A DNA stretch of 34,383 nucleotides from an uncultured Petrimonas sp. (GTDB lineage: Bacteria > Bacteroidota > Bacteroidia > Bacteroidales > Dysgonomonadaceae), in assembly GCA_934621705.1 (NCBI GenBank), contig CAKTUP010000006.1, positions 1 to 34,383 of the forward strand, read 5' to 3'. Under the pieces are notes generated by a model. That model was not told the DNA's origin and did no database searches. It saw only the letters and a program-made list of their open reading frames with translations. Position numbers and translations under genes: made by a program. This document shows positions 8,721 through 16,924 of this stretch, in pieces. Positions within the stretch are counted from its first letter, which is position 1. Every line of letters begins with the position of its first letter.

Positions 8721-8747
8721 AAACGGGAGTAATTTCCCGTTTTTTTT
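8721..8747 (+). terminator. Rho-independent terminator of the zinc operon
   Basis: An 8-bp perfect stem (AAACGGGA at 8721-8728, TCCCGTTT at 8735-8742) with a 6-nt loop, followed by a T run. It ends the regulator-receptor-lipoprotein unit. Confidence 0.85.
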
Positions 8748-8751
8748 GTTT

Positions 8752-8759
8752 TATATTTG
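8752..8759 (+). promoter_or_regulatory. -7 box upstream of the phosphotriesterase-like gene
   Basis: TATATTTG matches TAnnTTTG and lies 33 nt before the ATG at 8793, directly after the terminator. No convincing TTTG box is found at -33. Confidence 0.4.
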
Positions 8760-8792
8760 TAAGTCAATAGAAATCATAAATTCATACAAGTT

Positions 8793-9812
8793 ATGTTTAA
8801 ATTTGTTTTCAATAGTATTGTATGTTTTATTTTGTCTTTATTTCTTTCCTGCAACACTCAGAATAACATGGGAATTATGACCGTAAACGGCTCAATTTCA
8901 TCCGATTCTGCCGGAATATTTTTGACTCATGAACATATTTTGGTCGATTTTATCGGTGCCGATTCCATAAATTCAAACAGGTGGAGCAGGGAAGAAGTCG
9001 TTCAAAAAATGCTGCCTTATCTGCTGGAAGCAAAAGAATCGGGTTGCCGCACTTTTGTGGATTGCACACCCGATTACCTGGGACGCGATGTACTTTTGCT
9101 ACAGGAGTTATCTAAATTATCGGGCGTGAATATTCTTACTAACACCGGACTTTATGGCGCGGTGGATAACAAATTTATTCCCCGATACGCGTTTGATGAA
9201 AGCGCTGATCAATTGGCCGAAAGATGGATAGCAGAGTGGGGAAACGGAATAGACGGAACCGGAATTAAGCCGGGATTTATAAAAATTGGGGTGAACGGCG
9301 GGAATTTGTCGGTGATGCACGCCAAACTGATATCGGCCGCAGCAAAAACTCACCTGAAAACCGGATTGGTTATTTCGTCGCACACCGGGCCAGCGGTTCC
9401 TGCGTTTGAGCAACTTGCCGTGTTGGAAAAAGAAGGTGTGTCGCCCGATGCTTTTATCTGGGTGCACGCTCAGGCGGAAAAAGATTCACAAAAACGCATC
9501 GAAGCCGCACAAAAAGGCGCGTGGATTAGCTTAGACGGTTTGGGCGACGATAATATTGCAGATTATATCGGTATGATAAAGGAACTGAAAAACGAAAACT
9601 TGCTGCACAAAGTTTTACTCTCGCACGATGCCGGCTGGTACGATCCGGCGAAGCCCGACGGGGGCGAAGTTCGCGGATTTACCGCTCTTTTTAAAAAGTT
9701 AGTTCCGGATTTACTGAAAAATGGTTTTAATCAGGAAGACGTACGTATTTTGCTGGAAACAAATCCTGCAAAGGCATTCGAAATAAAAATCAGAAAAAAT
9801 ACAAACAATTAA
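8793..9812 (+). CDS. Phosphotriesterase-family metallohydrolase, lipoprotein
   Basis: A 339-aa amidohydrolase-superfamily protein with a lipoprotein signal (LSLFLSC, C20). All binuclear metal ligands of the phosphotriesterase family can be placed: H46 and H48 in THEHIL, the carbamylated Lys in GFIKIG (K164), H197 in SHTG, H225 in WVHAQ and D279 in LLSHDAGW. The family includes lactonases and phosphotriesterases; the physiological substrate here is unknown, and a lactone or sugar-derived ester is more likely than an organophosphate. Predicted to sit at the periplasmic or outer-membrane face. The DUF1080 gene starts 19 bp later, so the two probably form one transcription unit. Confidence 0.88.
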   Translation: MFKFVFNSIVCFILSLFLSCNTQNNMGIMTVNGSISSDSAGIFLTHEHILVDFIGADSINSNRWSREEVVQKMLPYLLEAKESGCRTFVDCTPDYLGRDVLLLQELSKLSGVNILTNTGLYGAVDNKFIPRYAFDESADQLAERWIAEWGNGIDGTGIKPGFIKIGVNGGNLSVMHAKLISAAAKTHLKTGLVISSHTGPAVPAFEQLAVLEKEGVSPDAFIWVHAQAEKDSQKRIEAAQKGAWISLDGLGDDNIADYIGMIKELKNENLLHKVLLSHDAGWYDPAKPDGGEVRGFTALFKKLVPDLLKNGFNQEDVRILLETNPAKAFEIKIRKNTNN

Positions 9813-9831
9813 TTACTAAAATTTTACGAAA

Positions 9832-10566
9832 ATGAAAACAACTTGGATGTATCTGTTATCGATTCTTTTTCTTGTTTCCTGCGGAGCAACTCGCGGTGTT
9901 AAAGTCAACGAATTGACGAGTAAAGAAGAAAAGCAAGGCTGGACACTTTTGTTCAACGGAAAAGATTTTACCGGATGGCGCCAGTACAACGGAAACAGCG
10001 TTCCCGATAACTGGACTATCGAAGACAATGCCATGAAAGTTTTTAAAGCTCCCAACGCCAGGCCGGGACAGGGAGTTGGGGGAGACTTAATTTATTTCGC
10101 CAAGAAATTCAGAAACTTTGAACTGTCTATCGACTGGAAAGCCGAAAAAGAAGCCAATTCGGGAATTTTCTACAACGTGCGCGAAGAAAAAGGCCGCCAG
10201 ATTTACAGTTCGGCACCCGAAGTTCAGATTCTGGACAACGAAAACGCGAGCGATAACAAAATTGACAGCCATCTTGCGGGTTCTTTATACGATATGCTTC
10301 CCGCAGACCCAAAAACCGTAAATCCTTACGGGCAATGGAATACGATAGTTATTCGCGTGGACAACGGAAGGGTTACTCACACCCAAAACGGGGTGAAAAT
10401 TGTGGAATATCGTTTGTGGACAAGGGATTGGGACAGAATGGTGGAAAACAGCAAGTTCAAAAGTTTTCCCGGATTCAAGGAAGGTATTTCCAAAGAAGGT
10501 TTCATCGGCTTGCAAGACCACGGATATGCCATTTGGTTCAGGAATGTGAAGATAAGGGAGTTGTGA
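9832..10566 (+). CDS. DUF1080 (3-keto-disaccharide hydrolase-type) lipoprotein
   Basis: A 244-aa lipoprotein (lipobox LVSC, C17) with one LamG-like jelly-roll domain. Family hallmarks are visible: GWTLLFNGKDFTGWRQ, GGDLIYFAKKFRNFELSIDWK, NSGIFYNV, PEVQILDN and WNTIVIRVDNGRVTHTQNG. Members include 3-keto-glycoside hydrolases, and the family is abundant in Bacteroidota glycan degradation. It follows the phosphotriesterase-like gene closely and is followed by a terminator, so the pair may act on the same compound; this is inference. Confidence 0.88.
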   Translation: MKTTWMYLLSILFLVSCGATRGVKVNELTSKEEKQGWTLLFNGKDFTGWRQYNGNSVPDNWTIEDNAMKVFKAPNARPGQGVGGDLIYFAKKFRNFELSIDWKAEKEANSGIFYNVREEKGRQIYSSAPEVQILDNENASDNKIDSHLAGSLYDMLPADPKTVNPYGQWNTIVIRVDNGRVTHTQNGVKIVEYRLWTRDWDRMVENSKFKSFPGFKEGISKEGFIGLQDHGYAIWFRNVKIREL

Positions 10567-10572
10567 AAAGTA

Positions 10573-10600
10573 AAAAGGTGGGAGTTTTCCCATCTTTTTT
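10573..10600 (+). terminator. Rho-independent terminator after the DUF1080 gene
   Basis: An 11-bp stem (10573-10583 with 10588-10598, one G:T pair) with a 4-nt loop and a T tract. The following stretch to 10828 holds no gene or clear signal. Confidence 0.8.
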
Positions 10601-10828
10601 TATTTTATAATCCTTATCATTATCAGATTGTTTAATAACGCAGCAAGGTTTCCCAAGCGGATTCTATTCTGAAATTCTCACTAACTGAACGACTTTCGCC
10701 TTTTAAATTGTTTTGCGCCCCTCTAATTTTCATACAAAAAACGTCATCAGTGCGATAAATTTAACGTAATAAAATTTACTGCGTTTTACAATTACACTAA
10801 TTTAGAGATGACAAGTCTGTAGCAAAAA

Positions 10829-11005
10829 TTAAATCCCAATCGATTTCAACTTCGAAATAAATTTGTCGGCTACCAATTTAAATCCATCGTCGTTGGGATG
10901 AATTTCATCGTGCCAGAACTTCTTGTCCTGGGGAACTGTATTTTGTAAATCGATGAAATACACATTTATATTGCAACAATTAAGCGATATCAAGATAAAA
11001 GTATA
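10829..11005 (-). pseudogene. C-terminal remnant of an SGNH/GDSL hydrolase
   Basis: On the minus strand an open frame reads NVYFIDLQNTVPQDKKFW, then HDEIHPNDDGFKLVADKF, and ends at the TAA at 10829-10831. HDEIHPNDDGF is the catalytic Asp-x-x-His block (here E-I-H) at the C-terminus of SGNH hydrolases, and the flanking residues fit that family. The N-terminal two thirds, with the GDS nucleophile and oxyanion residues, are absent: upstream the frame dissolves into AT-rich low-complexity codons and has no start. This is a truncated relic. It accounts for much of the otherwise empty 550-bp gap; its left-over position may mark a deletion or an insertion of the fimbrillin gene. Confidence 0.7.
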
Positions 11006-11060
11006 ATTTTTGTGATTTTTATGTTATAAAACATATTTCTTCAAAAAACAAGCAATTTTG

Positions 11061-11092
11061 TTTGGAAAAAGCACTTTTGATTACTATCTTGC
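11061..11092 (+). promoter_or_regulatory. Possible promoter of the fimbrillin-like gene
   Basis: TTTG at 11061-11064 is 20 bp from TATCTTGC at 11085-11092, one position off the TAnnTTTG consensus, and 26 nt before the ATG at 11119. Confidence 0.4.
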
Positions 11093-11118
11093 TCAAATTA
11101 ATCTAAAAATGTGAGAAT

Positions 11119-12402
11119 ATGAAAATTAACTATTTATTTTTGTTTCTGATGCTCCCGTTTTTATTCTCGTGCGAAGGAGAAAAGATTGATTACACAATTA
11201 TTAACAGGAGCATCAATGTGTATGCTCGCATCGATGGCATGAACACGCGCGCCACAAACAGCGAGTGGGCGGCCGGAGACGCGATTGGTATTTATATGGT
11301 AACGGCGGGAGAAGTGCTTTCTGCTGAATCGGCACTGGCAAGAAATGCTAAATATTCAACTCAAGGCGATGGCGTTTTTACTCCGACTACTATTACTAAC
11401 GATGTGAAATTCCCGATAGACAAGGCAAATGTGGATTTTATTGCCTATTATCCTCAGGGAACAGTTACCGCCGCTTTCGGATACTCGTTAAATGTTACCG
11501 ATCAGAGCAACCAGGCAACCATTGATGTAATGTACTCAAACAACGAAGTTGGAAGAAATTCGGCTCATCCTGAAATTACGCTGCGATTTGCGCATAAACT
11601 TACAAAACTTGTGTTTAATATCGCACCGTCGGTTGCCGGAACCGATTTATCGGGATTGAATGTCAAATTGGTGAATTTTAATCCGAGAGGTACCATGCTG
11701 TTGGCGGATGGAAGTGTTTCATACACTAATGCCAAAGGCGATATTCGGCTAAAGGTGAGTGAAGACGGAAAAACAGCCGAAGCCATCGTAATCCCCACCA
11801 CGGATTTGGCCGGCAAAAAACTGGTTATAGAACACGGAACAATCGGTTATGATTACGATTTGAGTTCCGCAGCAAATATTACCGAATTCCAATCCGGATA
11901 CAGATACACCTACAATCTCACGCTTGACCCGACAATTGCCGTAGTATCCGTATCGGCTGCCGCAACGATTACAGCCTGGAACGAAGGCCCTTCGGAATCG
12001 GTTACCTTGAATAAGAAATACGATGTATATCAGCCTGTCGGCGAAGGAACGCAAGAAAATCCCTACACAATTGAGGATGCCCGGGCTTTATCGCCATTGA
12101 CGGGTGTTTGGGTAAAAGGGAATATTGTGGGATATTACAGTGGAAACTTGCCTTCGTTCACAAATAATCCAGCCAAACCCGCAGCAGAATTTACGGCTTT
12201 CGCTATCGCGGTAAATCCTGAAGAGTCGGTTGCCAGCAACACTTTTCCTGTTCAACTCCCGGCAGGAGCAATTAGAACAGCTATTTATGAAGGTTATGAA
12301 AATAATTTCAAAAAAGAGATAAAGGTCAAAGGAAATATTGGTCCGTATTATAGCACGATAGGAATACAAAATACTTCCGCATACGAATTTATTTCTCCTT
12401 GA
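11119..12402 (+). CDS. Fimbrillin-family lipoprotein with C-terminal DUF6359-like domain
   Basis: A 427-aa lipoprotein (lipobox FLFSC, C18). The N-terminal part has the fimbrillin-like pattern: TRATNSEWAAGDAIGIYM, FPIDKANVDFIAYYPQG, and LRFAHKLTKLVFNI, as in Mfa/FimA-type anchors and pilins. The C-terminal 120 residues starting GEGTQENPYTIEDARAL and containing GVWVKGNIVGYYSG match the OB-fold-like DUF6359 module. The protein is probably surface-exposed; whether it polymerises into fimbriae is unclear because no partner pilus genes lie nearby. The DUF6359 fusion suggests a ligand-binding surface lipoprotein. Confidence 0.82.
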   Translation: MKINYLFLFLMLPFLFSCEGEKIDYTIINRSINVYARIDGMNTRATNSEWAAGDAIGIYMVTAGEVLSAESALARNAKYSTQGDGVFTPTTITNDVKFPIDKANVDFIAYYPQGTVTAAFGYSLNVTDQSNQATIDVMYSNNEVGRNSAHPEITLRFAHKLTKLVFNIAPSVAGTDLSGLNVKLVNFNPRGTMLLADGSVSYTNAKGDIRLKVSEDGKTAEAIVIPTTDLAGKKLVIEHGTIGYDYDLSSAANITEFQSGYRYTYNLTLDPTIAVVSVSAAATITAWNEGPSESVTLNKKYDVYQPVGEGTQENPYTIEDARALSPLTGVWVKGNIVGYYSGNLPSFTNNPAKPAAEFTAFAIAVNPEESVASNTFPVQLPAGAIRTAIYEGYENNFKKEIKVKGNIGPYYSTIGIQNTSAYEFISP

Positions 12403-12451
12403 TCCTAAACAAAAACGTATTTCGGACTGTTTTATCCAGAAAAACGACAAA

Positions 12452-12577
12452 ATGGGCAAAACAGCTTGCAAAGACGAATCATTGATCAACACAAAAGAAC
12501 CGAAATACGAATGCAAAAAATGCGGTGCAAAAGTAAAGAAAGAAAAACAGGCGTGTAAGCCCAAAAAAATAAAATGA
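12452..12577 (+). CDS. 41-aa Cys-rich protein (zinc-ribbon-like)
   Basis: A short ORF that starts MGKTACKDESLINTKE and ends with ACKPKKIK. Four Cys (C6, C21, C24, C35), including a CKKCGA knuckle, and 13 Lys in 41 residues suggest a tiny zinc-binding, possibly nucleic-acid-binding protein. It starts 50 bp after the fimbrillin stop, has an A-rich leader, and ends 10 bp before a strong terminator, all consistent with a real gene. I recall similar small CxxC proteins in Bacteroidota genomes but cannot name a family. Confidence 0.65.
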   Translation: MGKTACKDESLINTKEPKYECKKCGAKVKKEKQACKPKKIK

Positions 12578-12586
12578 ACATTAAAG

Positions 12587-12614
12587 AGCAGAAGTCCCGT
12601 CTTCTGCTTTTTTA
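12587..12614 (+). terminator. Rho-independent terminator
   Basis: An 8-bp perfect stem (AGCAGAAG at 12587-12594, CTTCTGCT at 12601-12608), a 6-nt loop and a run of six T. It closes the fimbrillin/41-aa unit. Confidence 0.85.
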
Positions 12615-12711
12615 ATGGCTTTTCGTCGATTGAAATGAGTTATATGTCGATTTTGAATTTTAAAAAAATCTAAAAAGGATATTCGCATCCTGTTATATGA
12701 CTTTAAATGGC

Positions 12712-12719
12712 TAATTTTG
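12712..12719 (+). promoter_or_regulatory. -7 box of the RND efflux operon
   Basis: TAATTTTG fits TAnnTTTG and lies 19 nt before the adaptor gene's ATG at 12739. A -33 TTTG box is not evident. No local repressor gene (for example TetR) is adjacent. Confidence 0.45.
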
Positions 12720-12738
12720 GACAAATTTGGCTTGAACA

Positions 12739-13866
12739 ATGAGTAGAAATAACAAAATTGTAGTATTTACAGCTATCGGTTTGCTGATTTTGGGAATGGC
12801 TTTTTTTCCGAAAATAAAATCGATGTTTTCTTCCGATAACCAACCGGCACAAACCCAGGGCCCGCCGAGAGGCGGTGGTGGCGGCGGTGGAGCCGGAGCC
12901 GGAAGACAGCAATTAAGCGTTACCGCTATGGTTTTGCAACCGCAAATGCTGCGGAGCGATCTGTATATTGCCAGAGGTGTTTTATTGCCCGAAGAAGAAG
13001 TCGATCTCACGTTCGAAACATCGGGTAAAATCACTCATATCTATTTTCGCGAAGGCTCTTTCGTGAATCAGGGAGCGCTGCTTGCCAAGGTAAACGATGC
13101 GCCGCTGCAAGCCGAATTGAGAAAACTTCAGACACAGCTTCCGCTGGCTCAGGACAGGGTTTACAGGCAGGGAACGTTGCTGGAAAAAGACGCCATCAGC
13201 CAGGAAACCTACCAAACGGTAACCACCGAACTGGAAAAACTGAAAGCCGATATCGATCTGATCGAATCCAGAATTGCACAAACCGAATTGAGAGCGCCGT
13301 TCAGCGGAGTTATCGGCCTGCGTCAGGTTAGTGTGGGCGCTTATGCTTCTCCCGCCGTGATTATCTCGAAGCTTACCAAGATATCACCGTTGAAACTGGA
13401 GTTTTCCATGAATGAAAATCAGGTTAGCCAGATACCACCGGGTGCGGAAATATCTTTTACGGTAGCCAACGATTTAACGACTTACAGCGCGGTGGTTTAC
13501 GCCGTGGAATCGCAGTTGGATCCCCGAACGCTGACGTTAAAAGCCCGTGCCCGATATGCAAATCCCGGCGGAAGATTAAAACCGGGTATTTCTGCATCCA
13601 TACAAACGTTGATAAGTGAAGTGCCCGATGCCATTGTCATTCCCAGCATTTCAAGCATCACCGAGTTGGGACGCGATATTGCCTACGTTTATAAAAACGG
13701 AATGGCTCAGGAAGTGGAAATAACCAAAGGTTACAGAACTTCGTCGTCGGTGCAAATTCTATCCGGACTCTCGGCAGGAGACACCTTACTGACTACCGGT
13801 GTTATGCAGCTGAGAAACGGCCTGCCGGTGAAAATTTCAGAAATAATTTCCAACACAACAGAATAA
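12739..13866 (+). CDS. RND efflux periplasmic adaptor (membrane fusion protein)
   Basis: A 375-aa adaptor. An N-terminal anchor (about residues 7-24) is followed by a Pro/Gly linker with a seven-Gly run (PPRGGGGGGGAGAG, about 43-55), a lipoyl half-motif (GKITHIYFREGSFVNQGALLAKV), a coiled-coil hairpin (about 130-185), the second lipoyl half (TELRAPFSGVIGLRQVSVGAYAS), and beta-barrel and membrane-proximal domains. It bridges the pump and the TolC channel. The pump gene begins 4 bp after its stop; the three genes form one operon. Confidence 0.93.
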   Translation: MSRNNKIVVFTAIGLLILGMAFFPKIKSMFSSDNQPAQTQGPPRGGGGGGGAGAGRQQLSVTAMVLQPQMLRSDLYIARGVLLPEEEVDLTFETSGKITHIYFREGSFVNQGALLAKVNDAPLQAELRKLQTQLPLAQDRVYRQGTLLEKDAISQETYQTVTTELEKLKADIDLIESRIAQTELRAPFSGVIGLRQVSVGAYASPAVIISKLTKISPLKLEFSMNENQVSQIPPGAEISFTVANDLTTYSAVVYAVESQLDPRTLTLKARARYANPGGRLKPGISASIQTLISEVPDAIVIPSISSITELGRDIAYVYKNGMAQEVEITKGYRTSSSVQILSGLSAGDTLLTTGVMQLRNGLPVKISEIISNTTE

Positions 13867-13870
13867 TAAT

Positions 13871-16800
13871 ATGACGTTATCCGAACTAAGTATAAATCGT
13901 CCGGTATTGGCAACGGTGATGGTGCTGATCATCATTATTTTCGGTGTGATCGGATACACCAGCCTTGCCGTGCGTGAATACCCCAACGTGGATAATCCGA
14001 TAATTACGGTTTCTGTGGGTTATCCCGGCGCTAACGCCGAAGTTATTGAAAATCAGATAACAGAACCTTTGGAACAAAACATCAACGGAATTCCCGGAAT
14101 TCGTTCGCTGATGAGCCAGAGCAGTCAGGGAGGTTCTCGTATAACCGTTGAATTTGAATTGAGCGTGGATATGGAAACGGCGGCCAACGACGTTCGCGAC
14201 AAGGTTTCCAGAGCCATGCGGTATCTTCCGCGCGATGCCGACCCACCCACAGTTGCCAAAGCCGATGCCGATGCCGATCCCATTATGCAGGTTACGGTGG
14301 AAAGTCCCACGCGCTCGTTGCTGCAACTATCCGAAATTGCCGAACTTACGGTGAAAGAGCGCTTGCAGACGATTTCCAACGTGAGCGCTGTGGAAATTTG
14401 GGGCGAAAACCGGTATTCGATGCGTTTGTGGCTCGATCCGGTGAGAATGGCATCCTACAATATTACTCCGATGGATGTGAAAAATGCCCTGGACAGAGAA
14501 AATATAGAATTGCCGGCCGGGAGCATCGAAGGCGACCACATTGAGCAATCTATCCGCACGATGGGATTGATGCAGACTCCCGAAGAGTTTAACAACATGA
14601 TCATTATCGAGGATGATTACCGGATTGTGAGGTTTGGCGATGTCGGAACCGCCGAACTCGATACGGAAAACCGCAAAAATATTCTCCGGCGCAACGGCGT
14701 GCCGATGGTTAGCTGCGTTATTATTCCGCAACCCGGAGCCAATCAGATCGTTATCGCTAACGAAGCGGCGCTGAGGATAGACCAGATGCGCAAAGACCTT
14801 CCGGAAGACGTGGAACTCGATATCGCTTTCGATAACACCCGATTCATCCGCGCGTCCATCAACGAAGTGCAAACCACGGTAATAATAGCCTTTCTGCTGG
14901 TTGTATTGGTTATTTTCATGTTTTTGAGAAACGGACGCGTAACGCTGATTCCCACTCTGGTAATTCCCATTTCGCTTATCGGCACGTTCTTCATCATGTA
15001 TCTGGCCGGATTCTCCATCAACGTACTTTCCATGTTGGCCGTAGTGCTTTCGGTGGGATTGGTGGTGGACGATGCCATTGTTGTAGTCGAAAACATTTAT
15101 TCTAAGGTGGAGGAGGGGATGGAGCCGAAACAGGCGTCGATTGAGGGTTCGAAGGAAATTTTCTTTGCCGTTATATCCACCACCATTACGCTGGTGGCCA
15201 TATTTTTCCCCATTATTTTTCTGGAAGGAATGACGGGAAGGTTGTTCCGGGAGTTTAGTATCGTGATTTCGGGCGCGGTTATCATTTCGTCGTTTGTGGC
15301 GTTGTCGTTTGTTCCGATGCTCTCTTCTAAACTGTTGAAGAAGAAAGAAAAACACAATGTGATCTACGAGAAAACCGAAGGGTTTTTTCAGTGGATGAAC
15401 AATTTTTACAATAAATCGCTGAAAGCGTTCCTGCATCGCAAATGGCTAATCTATCCGGTTACGGGGGCGGCTTTGGTGCTTATCGTTGTATTGTGGAACA
15501 TCATTCCTGCCGAAATGGCGCCGCTGGAAGACCGTTCGCAGGTTATGATCCGAACTTCCACTCCCGAAGGAGCAACTTACGAATACACAAGAGATTACAC
15601 CGAAAATATTTCGAGAATTGCCGATTCGGTCGCTTGGGAAAGTGAATCGAATATCACCATGATCAGAGGCAGTTTCAGTATGGTTCGCCTGGTGCTGCCC
15701 AATATGAAAGTGCGCGACAGAAGCCAGATGGAAGTTGCCGATGCTTTGTCGGTTGCGGTAAGAAACCAAACGGCAGCCCGCGCGTTTGTGCAGCAGCAAT
15801 CCACATTTGGCGGACGCCGTGGCGGAATGCCCATTCAGTACATTCTGCAAGCGCCCAATATCGAAAAACTTCAGGAATTTATTCCGCCTTTTATAGAAAA
15901 GGTGAATCAAAGTCCCTATTTCCAGATGGCAGACGTGAACCTGAAATTTACCAAACCCGAAACCCGGATCGTGATCGATCGCGACAAAGCTGCCTTGCTG
16001 GGCGTAAGCACCCGCGATATCGGGCAAACGCTGCAATACGCGTTGAGTGGCCAGCGGATGGGATATTTTTACATGAACGGAAAGCAGTATCAGGTGCTGG
16101 GGGAAATAAACCGCCAGCAGCGAAATACGCCGCTCGATTTGAAGACCATCTATTTGAAAAACAATTCGGGACAGATGATACAGATGGATAATCTGGTGAA
16201 ACTTGAGGAAACGGTTGCTCCGCCGCAGTTGTACCGTTACAACCGGTTTAATTCTGCCACCATCTCTGCCGGATTGGCTCAAGGCTATTCGCTGGGTCAG
16301 GGATTGGAAGAGATGGACAGGATTGCGGCAGAAGTGTTGGACGAAACTTTCAGAACGGCTTTGGAAGGTGAATCCCGGAACTTCCGCGAAAGTTCGTCGA
16401 GCTTGCTTTTCGCTTTCGGGTTGGCTATAATCCTTATTTTTCTGGTGTTGGCGGCACAGTTCGAGAGTTTCAAAGACCCGTTCGTGATCATGCTCACCGT
16501 TCCCCTGGCGGTTTTCGGCGCCTTGCTCTTTATGTGGATGTTTGGCGTTACGATGAATATTTACAGCCAGATCGGGATTATTATGTTAATTGGTTTGGTG
16601 GCCAAAAACGGAATTCTTATCGTTGAGTTTGCCAATCAGCGTCAGGCATCAGGAATGAATAAGTACGATGCCGTGATGGGCGCATCAATCCAGCGGCTGC
16701 GGCCGATTTTAATGACCAGTATTTCCACCATTCTCGGGTTGCTTCCGCTTGCGCTGGCCACCGGTGAAGGAGCCAACGGCCGAATCGCCATGGGTATTGC

Positions 16801-16924
16801 CGTGGTTGGTGGGATGCTCATTTCCACATTGTTAACATTGTTTGTTGTTCCGGCAATGTACATGTATTTATCCACCAACAGAAAATCGAAAACAAAAGAA
16901 AAACTCGAAGTTCAACATGCTTAA
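13871..16924 (+). CDS. RND (HAE1-type) efflux pump
   Basis: A 1017-aa inner-membrane transporter with 12 TM helices and two large periplasmic loops. It starts with SINRPVLATVMVLIIIIFGVIGYTSL, and the TM4 proton-relay motif GLVVDDAIVVVENI carries the paired Asp. The C-terminal half has GLVAKNGILIVEFANQ and RLRPILMTSIS, both typical of the HAE1 branch. It exports hydrophobic compounds using the proton (or sodium) gradient; the substrate cannot be read from the sequence. Its last 8 bases overlap the start of the tolC-like gene. Confidence 0.95.
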   Translation: MTLSELSINRPVLATVMVLIIIIFGVIGYTSLAVREYPNVDNPIITVSVGYPGANAEVIENQITEPLEQNINGIPGIRSLMSQSSQGGSRITVEFELSVDMETAANDVRDKVSRAMRYLPRDADPPTVAKADADADPIMQVTVESPTRSLLQLSEIAELTVKERLQTISNVSAVEIWGENRYSMRLWLDPVRMASYNITPMDVKNALDRENIELPAGSIEGDHIEQSIRTMGLMQTPEEFNNMIIIEDDYRIVRFGDVGTAELDTENRKNILRRNGVPMVSCVIIPQPGANQIVIANEAALRIDQMRKDLPEDVELDIAFDNTRFIRASINEVQTTVIIAFLLVVLVIFMFLRNGRVTLIPTLVIPISLIGTFFIMYLAGFSINVLSMLAVVLSVGLVVDDAIVVVENIYSKVEEGMEPKQASIEGSKEIFFAVISTTITLVAIFFPIIFLEGMTGRLFREFSIVISGAVIISSFVALSFVPMLSSKLLKKKEKHNVIYEKTEGFFQWMNNFYNKSLKAFLHRKWLIYPVTGAALVLIVVLWNIIPAEMAPLEDRSQVMIRTSTPEGATYEYTRDYTENISRIADSVAWESESNITMIRGSFSMVRLVLPNMKVRDRSQMEVADALSVAVRNQTAARAFVQQQSTFGGRRGGMPIQYILQAPNIEKLQEFIPPFIEKVNQSPYFQMADVNLKFTKPETRIVIDRDKAALLGVSTRDIGQTLQYALSGQRMGYFYMNGKQYQVLGEINRQQRNTPLDLKTIYLKNNSGQMIQMDNLVKLEETVAPPQLYRYNRFNSATISAGLAQGYSLGQGLEEMDRIAAEVLDETFRTALEGESRNFRESSSSLLFAFGLAIILIFLVLAAQFESFKDPFVIMLTVPLAVFGALLFMWMFGVTMNIYSQIGIIMLIGLVAKNGILIVEFANQRQASGMNKYDAVMGASIQRLRPILMTSISTILGLLPLALATGEGANGRIAMGIAVVGGMLISTLLTLFVVPAMYMYLSTNRKSKTKEKLEVQHA

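Noticed and set aside
14327..15436. 369-aa minus-strand ORF, and 278-aa minus-strand ORF at 15446-16282
   Set aside because: Both are antisense to the conserved RND pump and are rich in His, Arg and Asn as expected for a shadow frame.
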